Source of the DNA: Pedobacter sp. D749 | GTDB lineage: Bacteria > Bacteroidota > Bacteroidia > Sphingobacteriales > Sphingobacteriaceae | Direction: 5' to 3' | Length of the DNA stretch: 64,000 nt | Assembly (NCBI RefSeq): GCF_019317285.1 | Contig: NZ_CP079218.1 | Span: forward strand, 3,472,001 to 3,536,000 | In this document: one piece after another, positions 8,882 to 20,100 of the stretch | Layout of the letters: each line of letters opens with the position of its first letter | Position numbering within the stretch: the stretch's first letter is position 1 | Translations under genes and position numbers: made by a program | Notes under the pieces: generated by a model | Databases searched by the model: none | Seen by the model: only the letters and a program-made list of their open reading frames with translations | Told to the model about the DNA's origin: nothing

Positions 8882-9754
8882 ATGAACATTGCATTAGTAA
8901 CCTACCTTGATAAAGGTGCTTATGATAGCGCTACAGTTGAAAGCGAAGATGATAAACTCTTAAATTTCCTCAAAGAAAAAGGACTGAACATTGAAAAAGT
9001 AATCTGGAACGATCGGAATATAAACTGGGAAGATTATTCGCTTGCCATTTTAAAATCACCATGGGATTATTTTGACCTGATTGAAGAATTTTACGACTGG
9101 CTTGATCACCTGGAAGCAAAAAAAGTAAAATTGCTTAACCCTATTGATGTTGTGCGATGGAATGCAAACAAACAGTATCTGCGGGAAATTGAAGCAGCTG
9201 GATTAAAAACTACACCTGGTTTATTCATTCAAAATCAAGAAAGCGTAAATCTTGAATATTTTTTCGAGAAATTCAACACCGATAAGTTAATTGTAAAACC
9301 TTGTGTGAGTGGTGGTGCAAAAAATACATTTAAAGTAACTGCAGATAATGTAAATGAGGTTAATCAAAAATTAAATCTCCTTATTCAGGATGAAGATTTT
9401 ATCATTCAGCCATTCCTGCCAGAGATTCTGGAAAGCGGTGAATGGTCGTTTATTTTCTTTAATGGCGTGTATAGTCATTCCTTAATCAAACAGGCTAAAC
9501 CTGGCGATTTTAGGGTGCAACCGGCCCATGGCGGCTCTGTGCATCCGCAAAAACCTCATGCAGAACAGATTGCTACCGCAGAACAATACGTAAAGTTATT
9601 TACTAAAGATTGCCTGTATGCACGGGTTGATGGTACTTTTGTAAATGACGAATTTTTACTGATGGAGTTAGAATTGATAGAACCTTTCCTGTTTTTAAAT
9701 ACCGATCCTCAAAATTACGAGCGGTATTATCAGGCATTAGTAGATTTGATGTAA
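8882..9754 (+). CDS. ATP-grasp domain protein (glutathione-synthetase-like ligase)
   Basis: The protein has the ATP-grasp architecture: an N-terminal Rossmann-like region (MNIALVTYLD), a DVVRWNANKQYL linker, the nucleotide-binding strand KLIVKPCVSGGAKNTF, and the acidic metal-binding end ARVDGTFVNDEFLLMELELIEP. It resembles the single-domain ATP-grasp family that includes cycloserine-ligase-like proteins. It should form an amide or similar bond with acyl-phosphate chemistry, substrate unknown. I use the ATG at 8882, since the upstream TTG at 8858 adds eight residues before the first beta strand. It is a monocistronic gene. Confidence 0.85.
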   Translation: MNIALVTYLDKGAYDSATVESEDDKLLNFLKEKGLNIEKVIWNDRNINWEDYSLAILKSPWDYFDLIEEFYDWLDHLEAKKVKLLNPIDVVRWNANKQYLREIEAAGLKTTPGLFIQNQESVNLEYFFEKFNTDKLIVKPCVSGGAKNTFKVTADNVNEVNQKLNLLIQDEDFIIQPFLPEILESGEWSFIFFNGVYSHSLIKQAKPGDFRVQPAHGGSVHPQKPHAEQIATAEQYVKLFTKDCLYARVDGTFVNDEFLLMELELIEPFLFLNTDPQNYERYYQALVDLM

Positions 9755-9807
9755 AAGAACTTACTATTAAATAGCCTGTTTATCGTGGTTTCTCAGGAAA
9801 GAAAAAT

Positions 9808-9911
9808 CGTCATTGCGAGAAGGCTTTTTCAGCCGACGAAGCAATCTTACAACGATCGCGACTAGCAGGCGCATTAAGATTGCTTCGTCGTTCCTCCTCG
9901 CAATGATGACG
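9808..9911. repeat. CGTCATTGCGAG-type palindromic intergenic element
   Basis: The ends CGTCATTGCGAG and CTCGCAATGATGACG are inverted, and inner arms GAAGCAATCTTA and TAAGATTGCTTC are also complementary. About 104 bp in all. Related elements occur here at 49926, 50168 and 56586. This type is widespread between genes of Bacteroidota (from general knowledge) and may be a MITE. Confidence 0.75.
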
Positions 9912-10040
9912 TGTTTCGTTAGGTGCAAATTAACAGTTCTAATTGAATCACTTAGTAAATTTTCTCGATTGTTACTTAGCTGAAAACCTACACCCAATAT
10001 CTATCATTTTGGGCCGCACCCATTTCGAAATAAGTGTATT

Positions 10041-10074
10041 AAACAAAAAAACTCCCGATTTTCATCGGGAGTTT
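10041..10074 (-). terminator. Rho-independent terminator of clpC
   Basis: An 11-bp perfect stem (10049-10059 with 10064-10074), loop of 4, is followed on the minus strand by six T residues. It lies just after the clpC stop codon. Confidence 0.9.
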
Positions 10075-10079
10075 CTTAT

Positions 10080-12632
10080 TTATTTACTCGAAGAATCTTC
10101 TTCTTGTTTCGGCTCTTCTTTTTTCTTTTCGCCTTTTTTGTGATTGATAGAAATCAGTTCGGTAGTTTTATCGTAATCAATTTCTAAAACATCACCTTCG
10201 GCTAGTTCACCTTTAAGGATCTCTTCAGCAATTGGATCTTCTAAATATTTCTGAATGGCCCTTTTTAACGGACGAGCACCAAAATTACTATCAAAACCTT
10301 TATCAGCAATGTATTCTTTAGCGTTATCGGTTAATGCAATTTCATAACCAAGGGTATGAACGCGACCGAATAAAGCTTTTAACTCGATATCGATAATTCT
10401 GAAGATTTCGTCTTTACCTAAGCTATTGAATACTACAACATCATCAACACGGTTTAAGAACTCAGGAGCAAAAGCACGTTTTAATGCACTTTCAATTACA
10501 CCACGACTGTGAGAATCGGCCTGATTAGTTTTTGCTGAAGTAGAGAAACCAACACCCTGACCAAAATCTTTTAGTTGACGGGCACCAATGTTTGAAGTCA
10601 TGATGATGATTGTATTTCTAAAATCAACTTTACGTCCTAAACTATCGGTTAACTGTCCTTCATCCAAAACCTGCAATAAGATATTGAATACATCTGGGTG
10701 AGCTTTTTCAATCTCATCCAATAAGATTACGGCATAAGGCTTTCTTCTTACTTTTTCAGTTAACTGTCCACCTTCTTCATAACCTACATATCCCGGAGGC
10801 GCTCCCACTAAACGTGATACTGCAAATTTCTCCATATACTCACTCATGTCGATCTGGATCAGAGAATCATCACTATCGAACATGAAACGGGCTAATTCTT
10901 TTGCCAATTCGGTTTTACCTACGCCTGTCGGGCCTAAGAAAATAAATGAACCAATTGGTTTTTTAGGATCTTTTAATCCGGCTCTCGTACGTTGGATCGC
11001 TTTTGTTAATTTTTTGATCGCATCATCCTGACCAATAATTTTCTCAGCCACTTTATCGTACATGTTCAACAGTTTTGCACTGTCTGTTTGTCCAACACGT
11101 TGCACTGGGATACCCGTCATCATCGAAACCACTTCGGCTACATTATCTTCTGATACTTCGTAACGTTTACTTTTGGTTTCTGCTTCCCACTCGGCTTTAG
11201 CTTTATCTAATTCTTCAATTAAATTTTTCTCTGTATCGCGCAGTTTTGCAGCTTCTTCATATTTCTGGCTACGTACAACCTTGTTCTTCTCTAATTTGAT
11301 ATCTTCAATTTTAGCTTCGATATCAATAATATTCTGCGGAACGTGGATATTGGTTAAGTGAACACGCGAACCTGCTTCATCTAAAGCATCAATCGCTTTA
11401 TCAGGTAAGAAACGATCAGAAATATAACGTGATGTTAAAGTAACACAAGCTAAAATAGCTTCATCAGTATACGTTACACCGTGGTGTTCTTCATACTTAT
11501 CTTTAATTCGGGTTAAAATCTCTACAGTTTCGTCCGGTGTAGCAGGCTCAACCATTACTTTTTGGAAACGACGGTCTAAAGCACCATCTTTTTCAATGTA
11601 TTGACGGTATTCATCTAATGTTGTAGCACCAATACATTGAATTTCGCCCCTTGCCAAAGCAGGTTTGAACATATTGGATGCATCTAATGAACCTGATGCA
11701 CCACCAGCACCAACGATGGTGTGGATCTCATCAATAAATAAAATAACATCAGTAGATTTTTCAAGCTCGTTCATCACGGCTTTCATACGCTCTTCGAACT
11801 GGCCACGGTATTTTGTACCGGCTACCAATGAGGCAAGATCTAAGGTAACTACACGTTTGCCAAAAAGCACACGCGAAACTTTACGTTGCACAATGCGTAA
11901 GGCCAAACCCTCAGCAATTGCCGATTTACCAACACCCGGCTCTCCAATTAAAATTGGATTGTTCTTTTTCCTGCGGGATAAAATCTGCGATACGCGTTCA
12001 ATTTCTTTCTCGCGGCCAACGATTGGGTCTAAACGACCTTCTTCTGCTGCTTTTGTTAAATCACGACCGAAATTATCCAGAACAGGGGTCTTAGATTTTA
12101 TATCTGAAACCTTTTTAGGTGTACTAAAGCTTTCCTCTTCGCGATAATCATCATCGCCTCCTGTAGAAGCGCTATTTGAGATATCATCTCTGAAACCATT
12201 TTTATTCACTTCTACCTCCTGTTTAAAAACATCGTAAGTAACGCCATACTGCAATAAGATTTGTGAGGCGATGTTATCATCATCTCTCAAAACCGATAAT
12301 AGTAAATGTTCGGTGCCAATTAAATCGCTCTTAAATATTTTAGCTTCTAAGTAAGTAATTTTTAAAACTTTTTCTGCCTGTTTTGTTAACGGAATATTGC
12401 CTAAGTTTACTGTAACACTCGAAGTACCCCGAACGGCATCTTCAATTGAGCGGCGCAATTTACCTGTATCAACCCCTAACGATCGTAAAATTTTTATAGC
12501 CATGCCATCGCCTTCGCGGATGAGGCCCAATAATAAATGCTCGGTTCCGATGTAATCGTGCCCTAAGCGGAGCGCTTCCTCCCTACTAAAAGAGATTACA
12601 TCTTTAACCTGTGGTGAAAATTTTGCTTCCAT
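10080..12632 (-). CDS. clpC: ATP-dependent Clp protease ATP-binding subunit ClpC
   Basis: ClpC is a Hsp100 AAA+ unfoldase that feeds substrates to ClpP in the cytoplasm. Order of domains: two Clp_N repeats (about 1-145, EHLLLGLIREGDG and EHLLLSVLRDDDN), AAA domain 1 with GEPGVGKS at about 230, a middle UVR-like segment near 460 (QKYEEAAKLRD), AAA domain 2 with GPTGVGKT at about 569, and a C-terminal D2-small domain. The UVR segment and length (850 aa) distinguish ClpC from ClpA and ClpB. AAAGG-like bases lie before the ATG. It has its own terminator and is probably monocistronic. Confidence 0.96.
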   Translation of the reverse strand: MEAKFSPQVKDVISFSREEALRLGHDYIGTEHLLLGLIREGDGMAIKILRSLGVDTGKLRRSIEDAVRGTSSVTVNLGNIPLTKQAEKVLKITYLEAKIFKSDLIGTEHLLLSVLRDDDNIASQILLQYGVTYDVFKQEVEVNKNGFRDDISNSASTGGDDDYREEESFSTPKKVSDIKSKTPVLDNFGRDLTKAAEEGRLDPIVGREKEIERVSQILSRRKKNNPILIGEPGVGKSAIAEGLALRIVQRKVSRVLFGKRVVTLDLASLVAGTKYRGQFEERMKAVMNELEKSTDVILFIDEIHTIVGAGGASGSLDASNMFKPALARGEIQCIGATTLDEYRQYIEKDGALDRRFQKVMVEPATPDETVEILTRIKDKYEEHHGVTYTDEAILACVTLTSRYISDRFLPDKAIDALDEAGSRVHLTNIHVPQNIIDIEAKIEDIKLEKNKVVRSQKYEEAAKLRDTEKNLIEELDKAKAEWEAETKSKRYEVSEDNVAEVVSMMTGIPVQRVGQTDSAKLLNMYDKVAEKIIGQDDAIKKLTKAIQRTRAGLKDPKKPIGSFIFLGPTGVGKTELAKELARFMFDSDDSLIQIDMSEYMEKFAVSRLVGAPPGYVGYEEGGQLTEKVRRKPYAVILLDEIEKAHPDVFNILLQVLDEGQLTDSLGRKVDFRNTIIIMTSNIGARQLKDFGQGVGFSTSAKTNQADSHSRGVIESALKRAFAPEFLNRVDDVVVFNSLGKDEIFRIIDIELKALFGRVHTLGYEIALTDNAKEYIADKGFDSNFGARPLKRAIQKYLEDPIAEEILKGELAEGDVLEIDYDKTTELISINHKKGEKKKEEPKQEEDSSSK

Positions 12633-13253
12633 AATACCTTTCTTAACAGCTACGTCCCTAAACTATAAAATAACTTTATAAAAACGAACGTACTGTTTTC
12701 TTTATTTTATCAACAATTGCGCCATATGGGTGGATAAAGAGGCTTTTGAATGCCCGAGAACCCAAAATTCAATGTAAGATTATTGTTTCGATAAATATTA
12801 ATTTATTTATATCTATCTACGTAATAAGTGTTCTAAAGGTTTTAAAGGGACATTTGCCAAAAACATCCGGTTACTGATATCTGATTGTCGGTTTATTGTA
12901 AGTATTTTTTAACCATCAAAAACTGACAATTTGTATCTTTTTACTTAGGCAATTTACAAGTTTTGACAGAAAAACAAAAGAACATGACATCATTTAATAA
13001 TTTTATCAGATTCACAAGCTCAAGCCACTCCTACACAAAATAATCTTACTACGAATTTAACCGTAAATAAGTTGTTTTTGTTTTTAACATTATTAAACTA
13101 ACTGCTTTAATTAGAATTAAAATGGCCGCAGTTAAATGCTGCGGCCATTCAATTTAATGTCAATATTTAAATACTGTCTACCCCAATGTAATAATCAGTA
13201 TTTTTTGTTTAAACAGAAGCATAACAGCGTTATCCGTTCAGATATTTTTAGGG
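12633..13253. other. Gene-free region upstream of clpC and downstream of porP
   Basis: This 620-bp AT-rich gap holds the clpC promoter region and the end of the adhesin/porP transcript. Apart from a GC-rich hairpin at 13121-13149 I see no RNA gene or convincing ORF. A 19-codon plus-strand ORF at about 12984 has no supporting features. Confidence 0.5.
13121..13149 (-). terminator. Hairpin, likely terminator of the adhesin-porP operon
   Basis: Arms 13121-13131 and 13139-13149 pair perfectly over 11 bp with a 7-nt loop, followed on the minus strand by a T-rich stretch. It lies 105 nt past the porP stop codon, somewhat far for a terminator. Confidence 0.6.
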
Positions 13254-14123
13254 TTACCAATGGATCCCGAGGTTAATCTCAAAGTTCCCCGCTGTGTAAC
13301 CGCTTAAATTACCAGTTTGTGTTGTGTATGCGGTATTGATCATGTATTTTTTCTTATAATGCAACCCAACACCAAAACTTGCAGCTTTACTGGTATGATA
13401 CATAGCTGTAAAGAACAACTGTTGATTGGCAACTCCTAGTTGTCCGCCAATATCAAAAATATCAGCGATTCCCGTAAAAGAACGATAAGCAACTTTAGGT
13501 TGAAACAGACTTTCGCCAATATCAATTTTGTACCCTGCTGCTGCATATACAGCAGGTGTATTAATTAGTTTTAAGTTGTCTCTGTTGAAATAATTTTTAA
13601 GGTTCACTAATGCAAAATCTGCAGTAAAGTGCTTTGAAGTTAGTCCAACGCCAAAATCACCATCGAAATACGTCTTATGGTCGTTATTATAATTGCCAAC
13701 CTGCGGATCATTTGGATTTCCTATAAGGTCTTGCATATCCACCCGCTGATTCAAAAAACCTGCAGACAAACCAAAATGTAATTTTGCAGATTCATTAAGC
13801 GGAAGATGATAGGCATAACTTGCCATAATTCTCGTTTGCCTTTGTAAGCCGGCTTTATCAAGATTCATGTTTAATCCTACCCCTACTCTTTCCCATCCGT
13901 AAGTGGCACTCAGATTTTGTACCATAGGGGCACCGGGAATATTATTCCATTGTGAACGGAAGGTCAGGTCTGCTGTTGCACCTTCTGCTAATCCAGCCAT
14001 GGCCGGGTTAGCAAGGTAAGTATTGTTAAAATATTGGTTTAATAATGGATTAGTCTGAGCTTTTACCTTCGAAACACCGATAAGAGCAGCCAGTATTAAT
14101 ATTGTTGTTTTCATCCTTTTCAT
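13254..14123 (-). CDS. PorP/SprF family type IX secretion system membrane protein
   Basis: Outer-membrane beta-barrel protein of the PorP/SprF family, which works with the type IX secretion system to export and attach proteins carrying type B sorting domains. From the ATG at 14123 there is a signal peptide (MKRMKTTILILAALIGVSKVKAQ) followed by the family hallmark QYFNNTYLANPAMAGL and a beta-strand-rich barrel. An upstream in-frame extension overlaps the adhesin gene and lacks a signal peptide, so I reject it. The start is only 4 nt after the adhesin stop, so the two are almost certainly co-translated, matching the known sprB-sprF type pairing. Confidence 0.9.
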   Translation of the reverse strand: MKRMKTTILILAALIGVSKVKAQTNPLLNQYFNNTYLANPAMAGLAEGATADLTFRSQWNNIPGAPMVQNLSATYGWERVGVGLNMNLDKAGLQRQTRIMASYAYHLPLNESAKLHFGLSAGFLNQRVDMQDLIGNPNDPQVGNYNNDHKTYFDGDFGVGLTSKHFTADFALVNLKNYFNRDNLKLINTPAVYAAAGYKIDIGESLFQPKVAYRSFTGIADIFDIGGQLGVANQQLFFTAMYHTSKAASFGVGLHYKKKYMINTAYTTQTGNLSGYTAGNFEINLGIHW

Positions 14124-14127
14124 TTTC

Positions 14128-17100
14128 TTAGCGGTTTCTGATAATCGTAATAAATCCCTTTTGAACCAATTTATTTGGGCCATAAGTAATGATGTAATAA
14201 TAAGTTCCTTCCGCAAGGTCATTTCCTCCGATAGTTCCATTCCAGCTGTTATCATATGATTTTTTACTGTACATTTCCCTGCCATTGCGATCAAATATCC
14301 GAACTTCGTTACCTGGATACATATCAATGTTCTGTACAAGCCAGGTATCATTTATACCATCTCCATTTGGCGTTAAGATATTATTCGCAACCAATTTATA
14401 ATCTTCAGCTACCTTAATGGTGATCGATTTAGAACTATTGCAACCGCTCGCATTGGTTACCCGAACCGTGTACGTTGTGGTTTGTGCCGGACGAACGCTA
14501 AGGAAAGCAGTATTCTGCCCGCTAACAATACCACTTGCCGTAGACCAGCTGTAGGCTGTGCCTCCACTGGCAGTTAATACCGTTGTTTCACCCTTACTGA
14601 TTTCAGTACCTTTACTACTTACAATACTTACCGATGGAACTGCATTGATTGTTAATGTACCGTTTACATATACAAAACTATAATTGTTAGATGCACCACC
14701 AGATGCTACCAGTACATAATTGCCTGCTACATTTCTATTGGCAGTAGTGCTTACAGTTGGTTTTGTACTCAATGAATTTTCAGTATCACCTGCTTTAAAA
14801 CCGGCATAAGTTACTCCAAACGTTGGGAAACCGTCTGACTGGCACATTACCGCATTTATTGCCGTAACAGTAAGTACAGATTTAGTAATGGTCAGGTTAG
14901 CACCAATGTAAGTTAAAGTATAGTTACCATTCAATGCAAGCGTACCCTGGTTGATCGCATACGTACCCACGTTTTCTCCAGGTGACCTGGTTAAACTTCC
15001 CGTGAAAGTATTTGTCCCAACTAAAGCCGGAGCAAAGGTATAAGTCAGTGCAGGATCTGCATCACCATAGGTTTTGCTTTTCGCTGCTGCTGTTACCGTT
15101 ACCGTTTTCGCACCGATCGTTAAATCAGCACCAACATAAGTTAAGGTATAGTTGCCATTCAATGCCAGTGTTCCCTGGTTAATCGCATACGTACCCACAT
15201 TTTCTCCAGGTGATCTGCTCAGACTTCCGCTGAAGCTATCGCCTGTTACCAATGCAGGTGCAGAAGTATAAGTCAGTGCAGGATCTGCATCGCCGTAGGT
15301 TTTGCTTTTCGCTGCGGCTGTTACCGTTACCGTTTTTGCACCGATCGTTAAATCAGCACCAACATAAGTTAAGGTATAGTTGCCATTCAATGCCAGTGTT
15401 CCCTGGTTGATCGCATACGTACCCACATTTTCTCCAGGTGATCTGCTCAGACTTCCGCTGAAGCTATCGCCTGTTACCAATGCAGGTGCAGAGGTATAAG
15501 TCAGTGCAGGATCTGCATCACCATAGGTTTTGCTTTTCGCTGCGGCTGTTACCGTTACCGTTTTCGCACCGATCGTTAAATCAGCACCAATGTAAGTTAA
15601 GGTATAGTTGCCATTCAATGCCAGTGTTCCCTGGTTGATCGCATACGTACCCACATTTTCTCCAGGTGATCTGCTCAGACTTCCGCTGAAGCTATCGCCT
15701 GTTACCAGTGCAGGTGCAGAGGTATAAGTCAGTGCAGGATCTGCATCACCATAGGTTTTGCTTTTCGCTGCGGCTGTTACCGTTACCGTTTTCGCACCAA
15801 TCGTTAAATCAGCACCAATGTAAGTTAAGGTATAGTTGCCATTCAATGCCAGTGTTCCCTGGTTGATCGCATACGTACCCACATTTTCTCCAGGTGATCT
15901 GCTCAGACTTCCGCTGAAGCTATCGCCTGTTACCAGTGAAGGTGCAGAGGTATAAGTCAGTGCAGGATCTGCATCACCATAGGTTTTGCTTTTCGCTGCG
16001 GCTGTTACCGTTACCGTTTTTGCACCGATCGTTAAATCAGCACCAACATAAGTTAAGGTATAGTTACCATTTAGTGCAAGCGTACCTTGATTGATTGCAT
16101 ATGTACCCACATTTTCTCCAGGTGATCTGCTCAGACTTCCGCTGAAGCTATCGCCTGTTACCAGTGAAGGTGCAGAGGTATAAGTCAGTGCAGGATCTGC
16201 ATCACCATAGGTTTTGCTTTTCGCTGCGGCTGTTACCGTTACCGTTTTTGCACCGATCGTTAAATCAGCACCAACATAAGTTAAGGTATAGTTACCATTT
16301 AGTGCAAGTGTACCTTGATTGATCGCATAAGTACCCACGTTTTCACCAGGTGATCTGCTTAGACTTCCGCTGAAGCTATCGCCTGTTACCAGTGAAGGTG
16401 CAGAGGTATAAGTCAGTGCAGGATCTGCATCACCATAGGTTTTGCTTTTCGCTGCGGCTGTTACCGTTACCGTTTTTGCACCGATCGTTAAATCAGCACC
16501 AACATAAGTTAAGGTATAGTTACCATTTAGTGCAAGCGTACCCTGGTTGATTGCATACGTACCCACATTTTCTCCAGGTGATCTGCTCAGACTTCCGCTG
16601 AAGCTATCGCCTGTTACCAATGCAGGTGCAGAGGTATAAGTCAGTGCAGGATCTGCATCGCCATAGGTTTTGCTTTTCGCTGCCGCTGTTACTGTAACTG
16701 TTTTTGCACCGATCGTTAAATCAGCACTAATATAGGTTAAAGTATAGTTACCATTTAGTGCAAGTGTACCTTGATTGATCACATAAGTACCCACGTTTTC
16801 ACCAGGTGATCTGGTCAGGCTTCCGCTGAAGCTATCACCTGTTACTAGTGAAGGTGCAGAGGTATAAGTTAGTGCAGGATCTGCATCGCCATAGGTTTTG
16901 CTTTTCGCTGCCGCTGTTACTGTAACTGTTTTTGCACCGATCGTTAAATCAGCACTAATATAGGTTAAAGTATAGTTACCATTTAGTGCAAGTGTACCTT
17001 GATTGATCGCATAAGTACCCACATTTTCGCCAGGTAACCTGGTCAGGCTTCCGCTGAAGCTATCCCCTGTTACCAGTGCAGGTGCAGAGGTATAAGTCAG

Positions 17101-20100
17101 TACAGGATCTGCATCGCCATAGGTTTTGCTTTTAGCTGCTGCCGTTACCGTTATCGTTTTTGCACCGATTGTTAAATCAGCACCAACATAAGTTAAGGTA
17201 TAGTTGCTGCTCAAAGCAAGTGTTCCCTGGTTGATTGCATACGTACCCACATTTTCTCCAGGTGATCTGGTCAGACTTCCGCTGAAGCTATCACCTGTTA
17301 CTAGTGAAGGTGCAGAGGTATAAGTCAGTACAGGATCTGCATCGCCATAGGTTTTGCTTTTCGCTGCTGCCGTTACCGTTACCGTTTTTGCACCGATCGT
17401 TAAATCAGCACCAACATAAGTTAAGGTATAGTTACCATTTAGTGCAAGCGTACCTTGATTGATTGCATACGTACCCACATTTTCTCCAGGTGATCTGCTC
17501 AGACTTCCGCTGAAGCTATCGCCTGTTACCAGTGAAGGTGCAGAGGTATAAGTCAGTGCAGGATCTGCATCACCATAGGTTTTGCTTTTCGCTGCGGCTG
17601 TTACCGTTACCGTTTTTGCACCGATCGTTAAATCAGCACCAACATAAGTTAAGGTATAGTTGCCATTCAATGCCAGTGTTCCCTGGTTGATCGCATACGT
17701 ACCCACATTTTCTCCAGGTGATCTGCTCAGACTTCCGCTGAAGCTATCGCCTGTTACCAATGCAGGTGCAGAAGTATAAGTCAGTGCAGGATCTGCATCG
17801 CCGTAGGTTTTGCTTTTCGCTGCGGCTGTTACCGTTACCGTTTTTGCACCGATCGTTAAATCAGCACCAACATAAGTTAAGGTATAGTTGCCATTCAATG
17901 CCAGTGTTCCCTGGTTGATCGCATACGTACCCACATTTTCTCCAGGTGATCTGCTCAGACTTCCGCTGAAGCTATCGCCTGTTACCAATGCAGGTGCAGA
18001 AGTATAAGTCAGTGCAGGATCTGCATCGCCGTAGGTTTTGCTTTTCGCTGCGGCTGTTACCGTTACCGTTTTTGCACCGATCGTTAAATCAGCACCAACA
18101 TAAGTTAAGGTATAGTTGCCATTCAATGCCAGTGTTCCCTGGTTGATCGCATACGTACCCACATTTTCTCCAGGTGATCTGCTCAGACTTCCGCTGAAGC
18201 TATCGCCTGTTACCAGTGCAGGTGCAGAGGTATAAGTCAGTGCAGGATCTGCATCACCATAGGTTTTGCTTTTCGCTGCGGCTGTTACCGTTACCGTTTT
18301 CGCACCGATCGTTAAATCAGCACCAATGTAAGTTAAGGTATAGTTGCCATTCAATGCCAGTGTTCCCTGGTTGATCGCATACGTACCCACATTTTCTCCA
18401 GGTGATCTGCTCAGACTTCCGCTGAAGCTATCGCCTGTTACCAGTGCAGGTGCAGAGGTATAAGTCAGTGCAGGATCTGCATCACCATAGGTTTTGCTTT
18501 TCGCTGCGGCTGTTACCGTTACCGTTTTCGCACCAATCGTTAAATCAGCACCAATGTAAGTTAAGGTATAGTTGCCATTCAATGCCAGTGTTCCCTGGTT
18601 GATCGCATACGTACCCACATTTTCTCCAGGTGATCTGCTCAGACTTCCGCTGAAGCTATCGCCTGTTACCAGTGCAGGTGCAGAGGTATAAGTCAGTGCA
18701 GGATCTGCATCACCATAGGTTTTGCTTTTCGCTGCGGCTGTTACCGTTACCGTTTTTGCACCGATCGTTAAATCAGCACCAACATAAGTTAAGGTATAGT
18801 TACCATTTAGTGCAAGCGTACCTTGATTGATTGCATATGTACCCACATTTTCTCCAGGTGATCTGCTCAGACTTCCGCTGAAGCTATCGCCTGTTACCAG
18901 TGAAGGTGCAGAGGTATAAGTCAGTGCAGGATCTGCATCACCATAGGTTTTGCTTTTCGCTGCGGCTGTTACCGTTACCGTTTTTGCACCGATCGTTAAA
19001 TCAGCACCAACATAAGTTAAGGTATAGTTACCATTTAGTGCAAGCGTACCTTGATTGATTGCATATGTACCCACATTTTCTCCAGGTGATCTGCTCAGAC
19101 TTCCGCTGAAGCTATCGCCTGTTACCAGTGAAGGTGCAGAGGTATAAGTCAGTGCAGGATCTGCATCACCATAGGTTTTGCTTTTCGCTGCGGCTGTTAC
19201 CGTTACCGTTTTTGCACCGATCGTTAAATCAGCACCAACATAAGTTAAGGTATAGTTACCATTTAGTGCAAGCGTACCTTGATTGATTGCATACGTACCC
19301 ACATTTTCTCCAGGTGATCTGCTCAGACTTCCGCTGAAGCTATCGCCTGTTACCAGTGAAGGTGCAGAGGTATAAGTCAGTGCAGGATCTGCATCGCCAT
19401 AGGTTTTGCTTTTCGCTGCCGCTGTTACTGTAACTGTTTTTGCACCGATCGTTAAATCAGCACTAATATAGGTTAAAGTATAGTTACCATTTAGTGCAAG
19501 TGTACCTTGATTGATCGCATAAGTACCCACGTTTTCACCAGGTGATCTGCTTAGACTTCCGCTGAAGCTATCGCCTGTTACCAATGCAGGTGAAGGGGTA
19601 TAAGACAGTCCAGGATCTGCATCGCCATAGGTTTTGCTTTTCGCTGCAGCTGTTACTGTTATCGGTTTTGCACCGATTGTTAAATCAGCACCAACATAAG
19701 TTAAGGTATAATTGCTGCTCAAGGCAAGTGTGCCCTGGTTGATCGCATACGTACCCACGTTTTCTCCAGGTGACCTGCTCAGGCTTCCGCTGAAGCTATC
19801 GCCTGTTACCAATGCAGGTGAAGGGGTATAAGTCAGTCCAGGATCTGCATCGCCATAGGTTTTGCTTTTCGCTGCAGCTGTTACTGTTATCGGTTTTGCA
19901 CCGATTGTTAAATCAGCACCAACAAAAGTTAAAGTATAGTTGCTGCTCAAAGCCAGTGTGCCCTGGTTGATCGCATAGGTACCCACGTTTTCTCCAGGTG
20001 ACCTGCTTAGGCTTCCGCTGAAGCTATCGCCTGTTACCAATGCAGATGAAGGGGTATAAGACAGTCCAGGATCTGCATTGCCATAGGTTTTGCTTTTCGC

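Noticed and set aside
12984..13043. 19-codon plus-strand ORF upstream of clpC
   Set aside because: Too short, Ser/Thr/Phe-rich by chance composition, no supporting signals.
13254..14351. Extended PorP/SprF reading frame starting at 14351
   Set aside because: The extension overlaps the adhesin's sorting domain in another frame and would hide the obvious signal peptide that begins at 14123.
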